Shown here: piece by piece, positions 43,035-51,943 of the stretch | How positions within the stretch are numbered: position 1 is the first letter of the stretch | How the letters are laid out: the number at the start of each line of letters is the position of its first letter | Source of the DNA: Jongsikchunia kroppenstedtii DSM 45133 | Lineage (GTDB): Bacteria; Actinomycetota; Actinomycetes; Mycobacteriales; Mycobacteriaceae | Reading direction: 5' to 3' | DNA length: 64,000 bases | Assembly: GCF_000380485.1 (NCBI RefSeq) | Contig: NZ_AQYG01000041.1 | Coordinates: 81,921-145,920, forward strand | Translations under genes and position numbers: made by a program | The notes under the pieces: model-generated | Seen by the model: the letters and a program-made list of their open reading frames with translations, nothing else | Database searches by the model: none | Told to the model about the DNA's origin: nothing

Positions 43035-45008
43035 GTGACGACTACGCAGCAGCCTTCCGGAATCGATCTCGAGTGGGTGGACACCGACACCCGCGCCCAG
43101 GACGACCTTTTCGAGCACGTCAACGGTCGCTGGCTGGCCGAACATCCGATCCCGGACGACCGGCCGATCGACGGCGCATTCCTGGTGCTGCGCGATCGCT
43201 CCGAGGAGAACGTCCGCGACATCATCACCGGACTCGCCGACACCGAAGCGGCGCCCGGTTCCGATGAGCAGAAGATCGGCGACCTGTACGCCAGCTTCAT
43301 GGACACCGACCGGATCAACAGCCTCGGCCTCGATCCGATCCGGCCCCTGCTGGGTGCGATCGCCGCGGCCGCCGACAAGGCCGAGCTGGCCCGCTTGATC
43401 GGAGAGGCGCAGACCGGCGGGGCGCACGGCCTGGTCGGGTTCTACGTCGACACCGACGCCAAGCAGTCCGACCGGTATCTGGTGCACCTCACCCAGTCCG
43501 GGCTGGGCCTGCCGGACGAGTCGTACTACCGCGAGGACAAGCACGCCCAGACCCGTGCCGAGTATCGCGATCATGTCGAGCGGATGCTGACGCTTGCCGG
43601 CGATGCCGACGCCGCCGCGCACGCCGAGTCGATCCTCGAGCTGGAGACCGCCATCGCGGCCCACCATTGGGATGTCGTCCGGCGCCGCGACGCGGAACTC
43701 ACCTACAACCTGCGCACCTTCGACGACCTGCTCACCGAGACCCCCGGCCTGCATCTGCGCCAGTGGCTGGGCGGCCTCGATGCCGAGCAGTCGGTGTTCG
43801 CGGAGATCGTCGTCGGCCAGCCTTCCTTCATGGCCGGTGTCGCGAGGCTGTTCGAGGAGCGATCCCTCGAGCAGTGGCAGGCATGGGCGACGTGGCGGGT
43901 GCTGCATTCGGCCGCGCGCTACCTGTCCGATCCCTTCGCGCTCGAGCATTTCGACTTCTTCGGCCGCAAGCTCACCGGCGCCGAGGTGATCCGCGAACGC
44001 TGGAAGCGCGGGGTCGAACTGGTGGAGCAGTCGATCGGCTTCGCGGTCGGCAAGCTCTACGTCGCCAAGCATTTCCCGCCCGAGGCCAAGGCCCGGATGG
44101 ACGAGCTGATCGCCAATCTGGTTGCGGCATACCGGAAGAACATCTCCGACCTGGAGTGGATGAGTCCGGAGACCCGTACCAAGGCCTTGGCGAAGCTGGA
44201 GAAGTTCACGCCGAAGATCGGCTACCCGGCACGCTGGATCGACTACTCGTCGCTGACGATCGATCGTGACGACCTGATCGGAAACGTGGCGCGGGCCAGC
44301 GCATTCGAGCAGAATCGCGAGTTCGCCAAGATCGGCCAGCCGGTCGACCGCGACGAGTGGTTCATGACGCCGCAGACCGTCAATGCCTACTACAACCCCG
44401 GCATGAACGAGATCGTGTTCCCGGCCGCGATTCTGCAGCCGCCGTTCTTCGACCCGAATGCCGACGACGCCGCCAACTACGGCGGCATCGGCGCGGTGAT
44501 CGGCCATGAGATCGGCCACGGCTTCGACGACCAGGGAGCCAAGTACGACGGCGACGGGAACCTCATCGACTGGTGGACCGATGATGATCGCGTCGAATTC
44601 GGCAAGCGCACCGGAAAGCTCATCGAGCAGTACGGCCGGTTCACCCCGAAGGGCCTCGACCCGGAGTACAAGGTGAACGGCGAGTTCACCATCGGCGAGA
44701 ACATCGGCGACCTCGGCGGGCTGTCCATCTCGCTGGTCGCCTACCAGCTGGCCCTGGGCGGCGCCGAGGCGCCGGTGATCGACGGGCTGACCGGCCTGCA
44801 GCGGGTGTTCTACGGCTGGGCCCAGGTGTGGCGCACCAAAACCCGTGAGGCCGAGGCGATTCGACGACTGTCGATCGACCCGCACTCACCGCCGGAGTTC
44901 CGCTGCAACGGCGTCATCAGCAACGTCGACGCCTTCTACGAGGCATTCGACGTGCAGCCGGGGGACGCGCTGTACCTGGAACCGACTGAGCGGGTACGCA
45001 TCTGGTGA
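43035..45008 (+). CDS. M13 family zinc metallopeptidase (Zmp1-like)
   Basis: A 657-residue neprilysin-like protease. The zinc motif HEIGH is at 491-495 and the third ligand lies in 'GENIGDLGG' (Glu555, with Asp559), both intact; the N-terminal 'VDTDTRAQDDLFEHVNGRWL' is the M13_N domain start. There is no signal peptide, as in M. tuberculosis Zmp1 (Rv0198c), which is nonetheless found outside the cell. Length matches Zmp1 (663 residues). GTG start at 43035. Its 3' end overlaps the EamA gene by 73 bp on the opposite strand. Confidence 0.94.
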   Translation: MTTTQQPSGIDLEWVDTDTRAQDDLFEHVNGRWLAEHPIPDDRPIDGAFLVLRDRSEENVRDIITGLADTEAAPGSDEQKIGDLYASFMDTDRINSLGLDPIRPLLGAIAAAADKAELARLIGEAQTGGAHGLVGFYVDTDAKQSDRYLVHLTQSGLGLPDESYYREDKHAQTRAEYRDHVERMLTLAGDADAAAHAESILELETAIAAHHWDVVRRRDAELTYNLRTFDDLLTETPGLHLRQWLGGLDAEQSVFAEIVVGQPSFMAGVARLFEERSLEQWQAWATWRVLHSAARYLSDPFALEHFDFFGRKLTGAEVIRERWKRGVELVEQSIGFAVGKLYVAKHFPPEAKARMDELIANLVAAYRKNISDLEWMSPETRTKALAKLEKFTPKIGYPARWIDYSSLTIDRDDLIGNVARASAFEQNREFAKIGQPVDRDEWFMTPQTVNAYYNPGMNEIVFPAAILQPPFFDPNADDAANYGGIGAVIGHEIGHGFDDQGAKYDGDGNLIDWWTDDDRVEFGKRTGKLIEQYGRFTPKGLDPEYKVNGEFTIGENIGDLGGLSISLVAYQLALGGAEAPVIDGLTGLQRVFYGWAQVWRTKTREAEAIRRLSIDPHSPPEFRCNGVISNVDAFYEAFDVQPGDALYLEPTERVRIW

Positions 45009-45925
45009 ACCAACTGGCCGGGCACGGCCTGCGTCGGCTCGGATAGCGACGCAGGCCTGCCGACGGGCCGGCCCGCGCCCGCCCCGATCAGGCAGGCCGC
45101 CGCACCGATGACCAACCCGATGACGACACCGATATCGGGCCGTTGACCGAGCATCGCCCAGGTCAACAAAGCGGCGATCGACGGGATCACGCCGAACAAC
45201 AGTGCGGCGGCCGCTGCCCCGGCCTGCCTGATCACCGTGAAATACAGGCTGGCACCGATCACCGAGCTGGTGATGACCATGACGCCGACCCACGTGACGG
45301 TGTGCGCCACATTGACGACGTGCTGCGGGGTGACGGCGGTGAAGATGCCCGCGGGCACCAACGCGACCGACACACCGATGGCGTTGATCGCCAGCGGATG
45401 CCCCTGATTCAGGTAGCGCTGCTGGTACACGCCGCCGAGGGCGAGACCGATCACGGCGACGATCACCCAGACGATGGCCACCTCCACATGCCCGACGGCC
45501 GCGACGCGTCCCGCGAAGGCCACACAGACCGCGATCATCGCCAGTCCCACGGCGAGAACCCGTCGTGCCGACAGACGTTCGCCGAGCATGCCGGTCGCGA
45601 TCGCGGCGGTGATCACCGGGTTCATCGCGATCACCAATGCCACGAGCACCGGCGAAACGCCGCAGTACATCGCCTCGTAGCAGCCGACGAATTGCACTCC
45701 CTGCGTGAGCAATCCGACCACGACCGCGTGCCAGGCCTGGCGGCCACGCGGCCATTCCAGACGACGAGAGACGACGATCGCCACCAGGATGAGCGCCGAG
45801 ATGCCGAACCGCGCAAGAAGAATGACGCCCGGCGTGGCGGCGCGTACCGCCAGCGCCCCGACCGGATACCCGAGTGCGTAGAAGAACGCGGTCGACGCGC
45901 CGAGCGGCAGAGAGAGCTTCTTCAT
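44936..45925 (-). CDS. EamA/DMT-family transporter
   Basis: A 329-residue protein with ten membrane segments and two EamA repeats (the second starts near 'VEVAIVWVIVAVIGLALGGVYQQRYL'), so a drug/metabolite transporter, probably an exporter. ATG 45925 has a G-rich sequence upstream; ATG 45934 is also in frame. The C-terminal ~45 residues, hydrophilic, overlap the end of the M13 gene and may be dispensable. Divergent from a LysR regulator, a common arrangement in which the regulator controls the exporter. Confidence 0.9.
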   Translation of the reverse strand: MKKLSLPLGASTAFFYALGYPVGALAVRAATPGVILLARFGISALILVAIVVSRRLEWPRGRQAWHAVVVGLLTQGVQFVGCYEAMYCGVSPVLVALVIAMNPVITAAIATGMLGERLSARRVLAVGLAMIAVCVAFAGRVAAVGHVEVAIVWVIVAVIGLALGGVYQQRYLNQGHPLAINAIGVSVALVPAGIFTAVTPQHVVNVAHTVTWVGVMVITSSVIGASLYFTVIRQAGAAAAALLFGVIPSIAALLTWAMLGQRPDIGVVIGLVIGAAACLIGAGAGRPVGRPASLSEPTQAVPGQLVHQMRTRSVGSRYSASPGCTSNAS

Positions 45926-46029
45926 GTCCCCCATTGCACCGTCGCCGACAACTCGAGGTCCAACGAATAATTCCGAACTAATTGATTAGTGATACTGATC
46001 GATTGCGCCGGATGTCGTATGCTGACGAT

Positions 46030-46923
46030 ATGCCGCGCACCTTCGACATCACCCCGCTGCGATCGCTGGTAGCGGTCGCCTGCACAGGCGGCGTGCATCG
46101 CGCCGCCGCGTCGTTGATGATCACCCAATCGGCCGTCAGCCAGCACCTTCGCAAGCTGGAGAAGGAGGCCGGGGTCGCCCTGGTCAGTCGCGAGGGCCGG
46201 CGCATCGCCTTCACGCGCGACGGCGAGGAACTACTGGCCCATGCACGCGGCATCCTCGCCGCCCACGACGGAGCGGTAGCCCGATTCGATAAGAGTCCCG
46301 ATACGGTCATCACCGTCGGCGCGGCGCAGAACAGTGCCGGCGTGATCCTCCCGGTAGCGGTCGCCCGGCTCCGCGAGGCCTTTCCCGACACCGAAGTACG
46401 CTTCCACCTCGACCGCAACGCCAACATCCGCTCGCTCTTGGAGTCCGGCCAGGTCGACATCGCAGTCACCACCCGGGTCGCACCCGAATTGTCCTTGCGC
46501 TCCTCGGGTTTCCGGCTGTGCTGGCTGTGGTCGGCCACCGCGGCCGCGCCGGCACCCGATGCCGCGGTACCACTCGTGGTGTTCTCGCCGCCGTGCACCC
46601 TGCGCCAGCCCAGCTTCGACGCGTTCAGCGTGTCCGGCCGGAGCTGGTCGGTCGCCGCAGAAATCAACGATCTCGCGACAGGACTCGACACGGTCCGCAG
46701 CGGGGCGGGCGCCATGCTCGTCCCCGTGCTCGATCGGCTGCCGGATGGGCTGATCGCCCTGCCCGGCGCGCCGAAACCGCCGCCCGTGCAGCTCGGCGTC
46801 GTCTACACCGATCGCACCCGGGTGGCCGTGCGCGACACCATCGCCGCCGTGCTCGCCGAGCATGTCGGCGACGACCGCGTCGAGCTCCTGCACAGCTCCG
46901 CATACCCGCTGTCGGCCATCTGA
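46030..46923 (+). CDS. LysR-family transcriptional regulator
   Basis: A 297-residue LysR protein: N-terminal helix-turn-helix 'LRSLVAVACTGGVHRAAASLMITQSAVSQHLRKLEKEAG' (in parts, about 10-48), then a PBP2-type effector domain beginning 'VITVGAAQNSAGVILP'. ATG 46030; 104 bp to the divergent EamA start, which it probably regulates. The effector domain ends without unusual features. Convergent with the CsoR/CstR-like gene, 4 bp between stops. Confidence 0.92.
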   Translation: MPRTFDITPLRSLVAVACTGGVHRAAASLMITQSAVSQHLRKLEKEAGVALVSREGRRIAFTRDGEELLAHARGILAAHDGAVARFDKSPDTVITVGAAQNSAGVILPVAVARLREAFPDTEVRFHLDRNANIRSLLESGQVDIAVTTRVAPELSLRSSGFRLCWLWSATAAAPAPDAAVPLVVFSPPCTLRQPSFDAFSVSGRSWSVAAEINDLATGLDTVRSGAGAMLVPVLDRLPDGLIALPGAPKPPPVQLGVVYTDRTRVAVRDTIAAVLAEHVGDDRVELLHSSAYPLSAI

Positions 46924-46927
46924 GCCG

Positions 46928-47188
46928 TCAGGCCAGCGCCAGAAACAGCTTGTCGAGCTTCTTCGAATCCACGCTGTCGACGCCCTCGGTGGCGATGCAC
47001 TGCCGCAGCCCGGTGGACACCAGCGCGAACCCGCTGCGACTGAGCGCTTTGTTGACCGCGGCCAGCTGGGTGAGGACGTCTTCGCAGTCCTCCCCTTCCT
47101 CGAGCATGCGGATGACCGTCGCGAGATGGCCGTGCGCCCGCTTCATGCGGGTGACGATCGGCTTGGCGTCGTCCTGTTCGATCTTCAT
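46928..47188 (-). CDS. CsoR/RcnR-family repressor, CstR-like
   Basis: An 86-residue all-helical repressor (DUF156). The two conserved cysteines are Cys35 and Cys64. In copper-sensing CsoR a His three residues before 'Cys65' in the form H-x-x-x-C completes the Cu(I) site; here the equivalent residue is Gly60 ('TGLRQC'), as in CstR-type persulfide sensors. So sulfur-species rather than copper sensing is more likely (inference). Its ATG shares one base with the stop of the DUF302 gene (TGATG). Two G-tract operators of the family type lie upstream of the operon. Confidence 0.88.
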   Translation of the reverse strand: MKIEQDDAKPIVTRMKRAHGHLATVIRMLEEGEDCEDVLTQLAAVNKALSRSGFALVSTGLRQCIATEGVDSVDSKKLDKLFLALA

Positions 47189-47613
47189 CAGGCCTCCCTG
47201 GGCATCGCGGTGACGGCATCGAGCATCGTCAGCAGGCGGTCGCGCGCGTCCTGAGCCACGCCGGTCAACTCGTCGTTGCCGGTGAACTCCGGCATGACCA
47301 TCGGATCGAGCACGTCGATCACCGACCCGCTGTCGACGGCGGTGACGACGACGTTGCAGGGCAGCAGGGTCGCGATACGTGGGTCGATCTCCACCGCCTG
47401 ATGCGCCAACTGCGGACGGCAGGCGCCCAGGATCACCTTCGGCGGCGTGTCCACGTCGAGCTTGGCCTTGAGCGTCGCGGCCATGTCGATCTCGGTGAGA
47501 ATCCCGAACCCGACCTCAGCCAGCTCCTCTCGAACGCGACGGACGGTCTCGGCATACGTGTGCGGGACCGTCCTGGTGAGCGTGAATTCGGTCGACGGGG
47601 TGGCTTCAGACAT
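47188..47613 (-). CDS. DUF302 domain-containing protein
   Basis: A 141-residue cytoplasmic protein with a DUF302 domain: 'VGFGILTEIDMAATLKAKLDVDTPPKVILGACRPQLAHQAV' (in parts, about 34-74) includes the conserved Cys of many members, and 'LLPCNVVV' a second. DUF302 proteins are frequently associated with heavy-metal or sulfur genes; their activity is unknown. First gene of a two-gene operon with the CstR-like repressor, starting 38 bp from the first G-tract operator. Confidence 0.9.
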   Translation of the reverse strand: MSEATPSTEFTLTRTVPHTYAETVRRVREELAEVGFGILTEIDMAATLKAKLDVDTPPKVILGACRPQLAHQAVEIDPRIATLLPCNVVVTAVDSGSVIDVLDPMVMPEFTGNDELTGVAQDARDRLLTMLDAVTAMPREA

Positions 47614-47650
47614 CGAATATCTCCTCTTTTCCGGTTCTCGACTATCCTTG

Positions 47651-47670
47651 CATAACCCCCAGGGGGGATG
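47651..47670. promoter_or_regulatory. G-tract operator 1 (CsoR/CstR type)
   Basis: CATAACCCCCAGGGGGGATG, the pseudo-palindromic C-tract/G-tract form bound by CsoR/CstR repressors. It is upstream of the DUF302-repressor operon. Confidence 0.78.
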
Positions 47671-47688
47671 CTAGCGTCGGCTTCGCCA

Positions 47689-47708
47689 CATCCCCCCAGG
47701 GGGTTATG
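47689..47708. promoter_or_regulatory. G-tract operator 2 (CsoR/CstR type)
   Basis: CATCCCCCCAGGGGGTTATG, the reverse complement of operator 1 except for the central base. It ends 15 bp before the MMPL transporter start, so bound repressor would block that gene directly. Confidence 0.78.
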
Positions 47709-47723
47709 AACGGAGAAGAACCC

Positions 47724-49886
47724 ATGCCCTTGCCGCGCACCACTGCATCCCGAGCCGAATCCGCCGACACCTCCGCGGCCCTCGGCCGGCTCGGGCGTCT
47801 CGGCCTCTGGGTGGTCGGCCACGGCAAGCTGGTCGCGGCAGTGTGGGTGCTCGTCGTGATCGGTCTCGGTGTCTTCGCGCCATCGGTCGAGAAGGAGTTG
47901 TCCGGCGCGGGCTGGCAGGCCGAGGGCTCGCAGTCGGTGCGGGTGCGCGACCTCGCGCAGAAACACTTCGGTGGCAACGCAAGTCACGCGATTCAGGTCG
48001 TGGTCCACACCACCGACGGCACTCTTACCCAGGGTGACGGCCCGCGGGTGATCGCGGCCACCGAGCGGCTGCTGCGGTCGGATTCGCGGATCTCCCAGGT
48101 CATCGCACCGACCCTCGGAGCCTCACTCAGCCCGGACGGCAGTACGGCGATCATCCTCGCCGGCGCGGGCGCCGATCCGAACGAGATGGTGCGGGCCGCA
48201 ACCGATCTGGAGAAGCCGCTGCGCGCGCTGTCGAGTCCGACGGTCCAGGTCGACCCGACCGGATCGTCGACACTGTGGGCCGATTTCAACAAGGCCAACC
48301 TGTCGGCGATGCTCAAGTCCGAGATGCTGTCGTGGCCGGTGACCTTCGCGATCCTGCTGCTCGCCTTCGGCACGCTGGTCGCAGCCGGACTTCCGCTGCT
48401 ACTGACGCTGGCCGGCCTGGTCGCGTCGGCCGGCTCGCTCGTACTGCTCAATCAGATTGCGCCGGTGTCGATCTGGGCGATGAACTTCGCGATGATGTTC
48501 TCGCTCGCGCTCGGCATCGACTACGCGTTGTTTCTCGTCGTCCGATACCGGGCGGCACGCGCCCGGCGCGGCGGATCCGTCGGGCAGGCGATCGCCGAGA
48601 CGATGGATACCGCAGGCAAGGCGGTGCTGCTGTCCGGGGCGACCGTGCTGGTCTCGCTGTCGGCGGTGATGCTCGTACCGTCACCCGCGTTCCGGTCGAT
48701 GGCCGGCGGCATCATGCTGTCCGTCGTCTTCGTCCTGGCTGCGACGCTCACCCTGCTGCCGCTGGTCCTCGCCAAGCTCGACCAGCGGATCAATCGCCTC
48801 GCGCTGCCCTGGGCGAGGATCGGCGAGCACCGCTCCCCGGCGTTCGCACGGTGGGGCGGGCAGCTGTGGCGTCACCCGGTCCGCTGGGGCGTCGGCGCGT
48901 TGCTCATCCTCGCAGCACTGGCCGCGCCGATCGTCGGAATAAAGACCTCGATGCCATCGATCAAGGTCCTGCCCGAGTCCGCAAGCGCCCGAGTGGGTTA
49001 CGACGCGGTTCAACACGCATTCGGGCCGGGTGCACCCGGCACCCTGCAGATCATCGCGCGGAAGTCGGAGGCTGCGGCGACTGAACACATCCTCCGATCA
49101 GATGCGGGTATCGCCAGCACGATGCCGGCGATCGCGGCAATCAACGGCAGCGGTTTGTCGCTGATCACCGCCGTCCCGACGGTCGACCCGTCCGACCCGA
49201 CCCTCGTCACCACCGTCGACCGATTGCGGGACGAGCTGCCGCCGGGCTCCCTGGTCGGCGGCGCGGCGGTGGAGAACATCGACCTGAAGAAGCAGCTCGA
49301 TTCCTCGACGCCGGTGGTGATCTCGGTGGTCCTGGGCCTCGGCTTCATCCTGCTGCTGATCGCCCTGCGGGCACCGCTGATCGCTCTCATCGGCACGCTG
49401 CTGAGCCTGCTATCCACCGCCGCGGCCTTCGGCGTCGCGCGCCTGATCTTCCAGAACGGGATCGGCGAGTCGCTGCTCGGATTCGAGCATCAGGGATTCC
49501 TCGACGCCTGGGCTCCGGTGTTCTTCTTCGCGATGATCTTCGCGATCGCGTTGGACTACACCGTCTTCCTGCTGTCGTCGGCGAAGGAGCACTGGGAGAA
49601 GTCCGGCGACCCCCGCGCGGCCATGGTCGGCGCGGTCGCACATTCGGGCCGGGTCATCTTCGCCGCGGGCGGCGTCATGGTCGCCGTATTCTTCACATTC
49701 GCACTATCGGGACCGCTGCCGCCCAAGGAGATGGGCGTCATCCTCGGCGTCGCGGTGCTGCTCGACGCGTTCCTGGTGCGGCTGGTGCTGCTGCCGATCG
49801 CGCTGCGGATCGCTGGGCGCGCCGCCTGGGCATCCCCGCGCTGGCTGCGGCGGATCCTGCCGAACATCAGCTTCGCGCACGAGTGA
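47724..49886 (+). CDS. MMPL-family RND transporter
   Basis: A 720-residue transporter with 11-12 membrane segments and two porter domains. Both proton-relay Asp-Tyr pairs are present ('LGIDYALF' and 'IALDYTVF'), so it should be an active exporter of lipids or hydrophobic compounds. It lacks the long tail of MmpL3. ATG 47724 has GGAG eight bases upstream; an in-frame ATG at 47706 lies inside operator 2 and is less likely. Divergent from the DUF302-CstR operon and sharing its regulatory region, which suggests induction by the signal that the repressor senses. Confidence 0.92.
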   Translation: MPLPRTTASRAESADTSAALGRLGRLGLWVVGHGKLVAAVWVLVVIGLGVFAPSVEKELSGAGWQAEGSQSVRVRDLAQKHFGGNASHAIQVVVHTTDGTLTQGDGPRVIAATERLLRSDSRISQVIAPTLGASLSPDGSTAIILAGAGADPNEMVRAATDLEKPLRALSSPTVQVDPTGSSTLWADFNKANLSAMLKSEMLSWPVTFAILLLAFGTLVAAGLPLLLTLAGLVASAGSLVLLNQIAPVSIWAMNFAMMFSLALGIDYALFLVVRYRAARARRGGSVGQAIAETMDTAGKAVLLSGATVLVSLSAVMLVPSPAFRSMAGGIMLSVVFVLAATLTLLPLVLAKLDQRINRLALPWARIGEHRSPAFARWGGQLWRHPVRWGVGALLILAALAAPIVGIKTSMPSIKVLPESASARVGYDAVQHAFGPGAPGTLQIIARKSEAAATEHILRSDAGIASTMPAIAAINGSGLSLITAVPTVDPSDPTLVTTVDRLRDELPPGSLVGGAAVENIDLKKQLDSSTPVVISVVLGLGFILLLIALRAPLIALIGTLLSLLSTAAAFGVARLIFQNGIGESLLGFEHQGFLDAWAPVFFFAMIFAIALDYTVFLLSSAKEHWEKSGDPRAAMVGAVAHSGRVIFAAGGVMVAVFFTFALSGPLPPKEMGVILGVAVLLDAFLVRLVLLPIALRIAGRAAWASPRWLRRILPNISFAHE

Positions 49887-49893
49887 CGTTGCG

Positions 49894-49969
49894 GGCGGGC
49901 TGAATTCGCCAAACCATTCCTGCTACGGCTGTAACCAAACTACCGTGAGGGTAAGGCATTCAGCCCGCC
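49894..49969. promoter_or_regulatory. Long-range inverted repeat flanking the R2lox promoter region
   Basis: GGCGGGCTGAAT (49894-49905) and its exact reverse complement (49958-49969), separated by 52 bp. The space between contains the likely promoter of the oxidase gene. Could be a regulator loop, or a terminator for the MMPL gene only by coincidence. Confidence 0.45.
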
Positions 49970-49994
49970 GATCTCGTCTTGAGGTGATGTCGCC

Positions 49995-50954
49995 ATGACA
50001 GCAACCGTTTCGTCCGACTCCGACCTGCGCAGCGGGTTCAGTTCGCTGTCCCGCGGCGGACTCGATCAACGCATGTTCCCGATGCGCCTGTTCACCAAGG
50101 GCAACGCGATGTTCTGGGATCCGTCGGCGATCGACTTCAGCCAAGACGCCGAGGACTGGCACACCCTCAGCGATGAGCAGCGCCGCAGCGCCACCTATCT
50201 GGTGTCGCAGTTCGTCGCCGGCGAGGAGTCGGTCACCGAGGACATCCAGCCGTTCATGCAGGCAATGGCCGCCGAGGGCCGGATCGCGGATGAGCTGTAC
50301 CTCTCGCAGTTCTGCTTCGAGGAGGCCAAGCACACGCAGGGGTTCCGGCTGTGGATGGACGCCATCGGCCTGACCGACGACCTGCATCCGTACGTCTACG
50401 AGAACCCGCACTACCGCAAGATCTTCTATCAGGAGCAGCCCGCGACGCTGCGGGCGCTGGCCAGCGATCCGTCACCGGCCAATCAGGTCCGCGCCAGCGT
50501 CACCTACAACCACGTGGTCGAGGGCAGCCTGGCCCTCACCGGCTATTACGCCTGGCAGAAGATCTGCGTGGAGAACGACATCTTCCCCGGGATGCGCGAG
50601 CTGATCCGCAACATCAGCATCGACGAACGTCGACACATGGCGTGGGGCACCTTCACCTGCCGTCGACACGTCGCGGGCGACGACGCGCTGTGGGCGGTCG
50701 TCGGCGAGCGGATGGGCGAGATGCTGCCGCATGTCGCGAACATGATCACCTGGGTCAACGATCAGTTCGAGGACCCACCGTTCGGCTTCGACAACGACGA
50801 GTTCGTGCAGTACGCGGCCGACCGCGCGCAGCGCCGGCTCGGCGCGATCGAGTCCGCCCGCGGCCGGCCGGTCGCCGAGATCGACGTCGATTATTCGCCC
50901 GAGACCCTGGAGGACAAGTTCGGCGCCGAGGACCACGCCGTCATGACCGGCTAG
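49995..50954 (+). CDS. R2-like ligand-binding oxidase (R2lox)
   Basis: A 319-residue ferritin-like Mn/Fe protein, homologous to M. tuberculosis Rv0233. All six metal ligands of the family can be placed: Glu77, Glu110, His113, Glu176, Glu211, His214, as can the pair that forms the Tyr-Val ether cross-link, Val80 and Tyr171. The usual offset from the mycobacterial numbering is constant (+9). The fold binds a long-chain fatty acid; it activates oxygen, though the physiological reaction is not settled. It is not a ribonucleotide reductase subunit. ATG 49995 has GAGGTGA upstream. The gene is convergent with the hydrolase gene, with 3 bp between stops. Confidence 0.93.
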   Translation: MTATVSSDSDLRSGFSSLSRGGLDQRMFPMRLFTKGNAMFWDPSAIDFSQDAEDWHTLSDEQRRSATYLVSQFVAGEESVTEDIQPFMQAMAAEGRIADELYLSQFCFEEAKHTQGFRLWMDAIGLTDDLHPYVYENPHYRKIFYQEQPATLRALASDPSPANQVRASVTYNHVVEGSLALTGYYAWQKICVENDIFPGMRELIRNISIDERRHMAWGTFTCRRHVAGDDALWAVVGERMGEMLPHVANMITWVNDQFEDPPFGFDNDEFVQYAADRAQRRLGAIESARGRPVAEIDVDYSPETLEDKFGAEDHAVMTG

Positions 50955-50957
50955 GCC

Positions 50958-51818
50958 TCAGCGGCCGAGGAACTCGATCACCGCGCGCTCGAAGGCCTCC
51001 TTGGCCTCGATCATCACCCAGTGTCCGCAGTTGGGGAAGATGTGCAGCTCGGCGTTGGGAATCAGCCGCATCGGCATCAGCGCCATGTCCGGCGGGCTCA
51101 CCCGGTCGTCGCGGCCCCAGGTCAGCAGCGTCGGGCAGGTGACCTTGTGCATCATCGCCCAGTAGGGCGGGATGTCCGCGGTGGCCAGGAACTTCTGCTG
51201 CATCTTCCACGCGGCCGAGCCGTACATCATCGCCGCGGTCTTGTGCGCGTCCGGATCGATCGCCGCCGCCCAGCGCTCTTCGATGAGTTCGTCGGTGACA
51301 AGATCCTTGTTCCACACCATCGAGTTGAGCCAGCGGACCAGCTTGTCCTTGTCCGGCGCGTCGGTGAACTCCTGCAGCAGCTGCAGGCCCTCGGTCGGGC
51401 TGGCGCTGAAGATGTTTCCGCCCACGCCGCCGATGGTCACGAGCTTGGCAACCCGTTCGGGGTTCTTGATCGCCAGGTTGACGCCGACGACGCCGCCCAT
51501 CGAGTTGCCGATCATCTTCGCCTTCTCGATCCCGAGTCCGTCCATGAAGCGCAGCACCGAGCCGCCGGCGGTGAGCACCGGGTGGCCTTCGACCGCCTCG
51601 CTCACGCCGAAGCCCGGGAATTCCAGGATGTAGGTGTGAAAGTGCTCGGCGAAGACGCCCAGGTTGTTGCGGTAGTTCCGCCACCCGGTGACGCCTGGCC
51701 CCGAGCCGTGCAGCAGGATCAGCGGCTCGCCGCCCTTGTCTTCGCCCGCCTCGTGATAGACCAGCGTGCCCTCATCGGTCTTCAGTTCCTTCTTGGTGCC
51801 CTCATATGTCACGTCCAC
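50958..51818 (-). CDS. Alpha/beta hydrolase, meta-cleavage-product-hydrolase-like
   Basis: A 286-residue alpha/beta hydrolase. Oxyanion region 'LLHGSGPGVTGWRNYRNNL', nucleophile elbow 'GNSMGG' , acid 'WGRDDRV' and final 'NCGHW' give an intact Ser-Asp-His triad. The 'HGSGPG..GW.N' and 'GNSMGG' forms are those of BphD/HsaD C-C-bond hydrolases of aromatic and steroid ring degradation, but no partner dioxygenase is nearby. I choose GTG 51818, giving the usual family length; the frame runs open to 51974. Confidence 0.85.
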   Translation of the reverse strand: MDVTYEGTKKELKTDEGTLVYHEAGEDKGGEPLILLHGSGPGVTGWRNYRNNLGVFAEHFHTYILEFPGFGVSEAVEGHPVLTAGGSVLRFMDGLGIEKAKMIGNSMGGVVGVNLAIKNPERVAKLVTIGGVGGNIFSASPTEGLQLLQEFTDAPDKDKLVRWLNSMVWNKDLVTDELIEERWAAAIDPDAHKTAAMMYGSAAWKMQQKFLATADIPPYWAMMHKVTCPTLLTWGRDDRVSPPDMALMPMRLIPNAELHIFPNCGHWVMIEAKEAFERAVIEFLGR

Positions 51819-51943
51819 CGCCCCAGAATAGAACGTGTTCCAGTTTTGTGACAGCGCTCGGTACCGCGCAACGGAACATGCATTTCGGCGCCCGCTGAGG
51901 AGAAGTGCCCGCAGGTCGCGCCGAATCACTAGGGTCGAACGGC

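Noticed and set aside
42726..44885. 719-codon open frame on the minus strand
   Set aside because: Shadow of the M13 peptidase and pirin genes; no recognisable domain while the opposite frame has an intact HEIGH zinc site.
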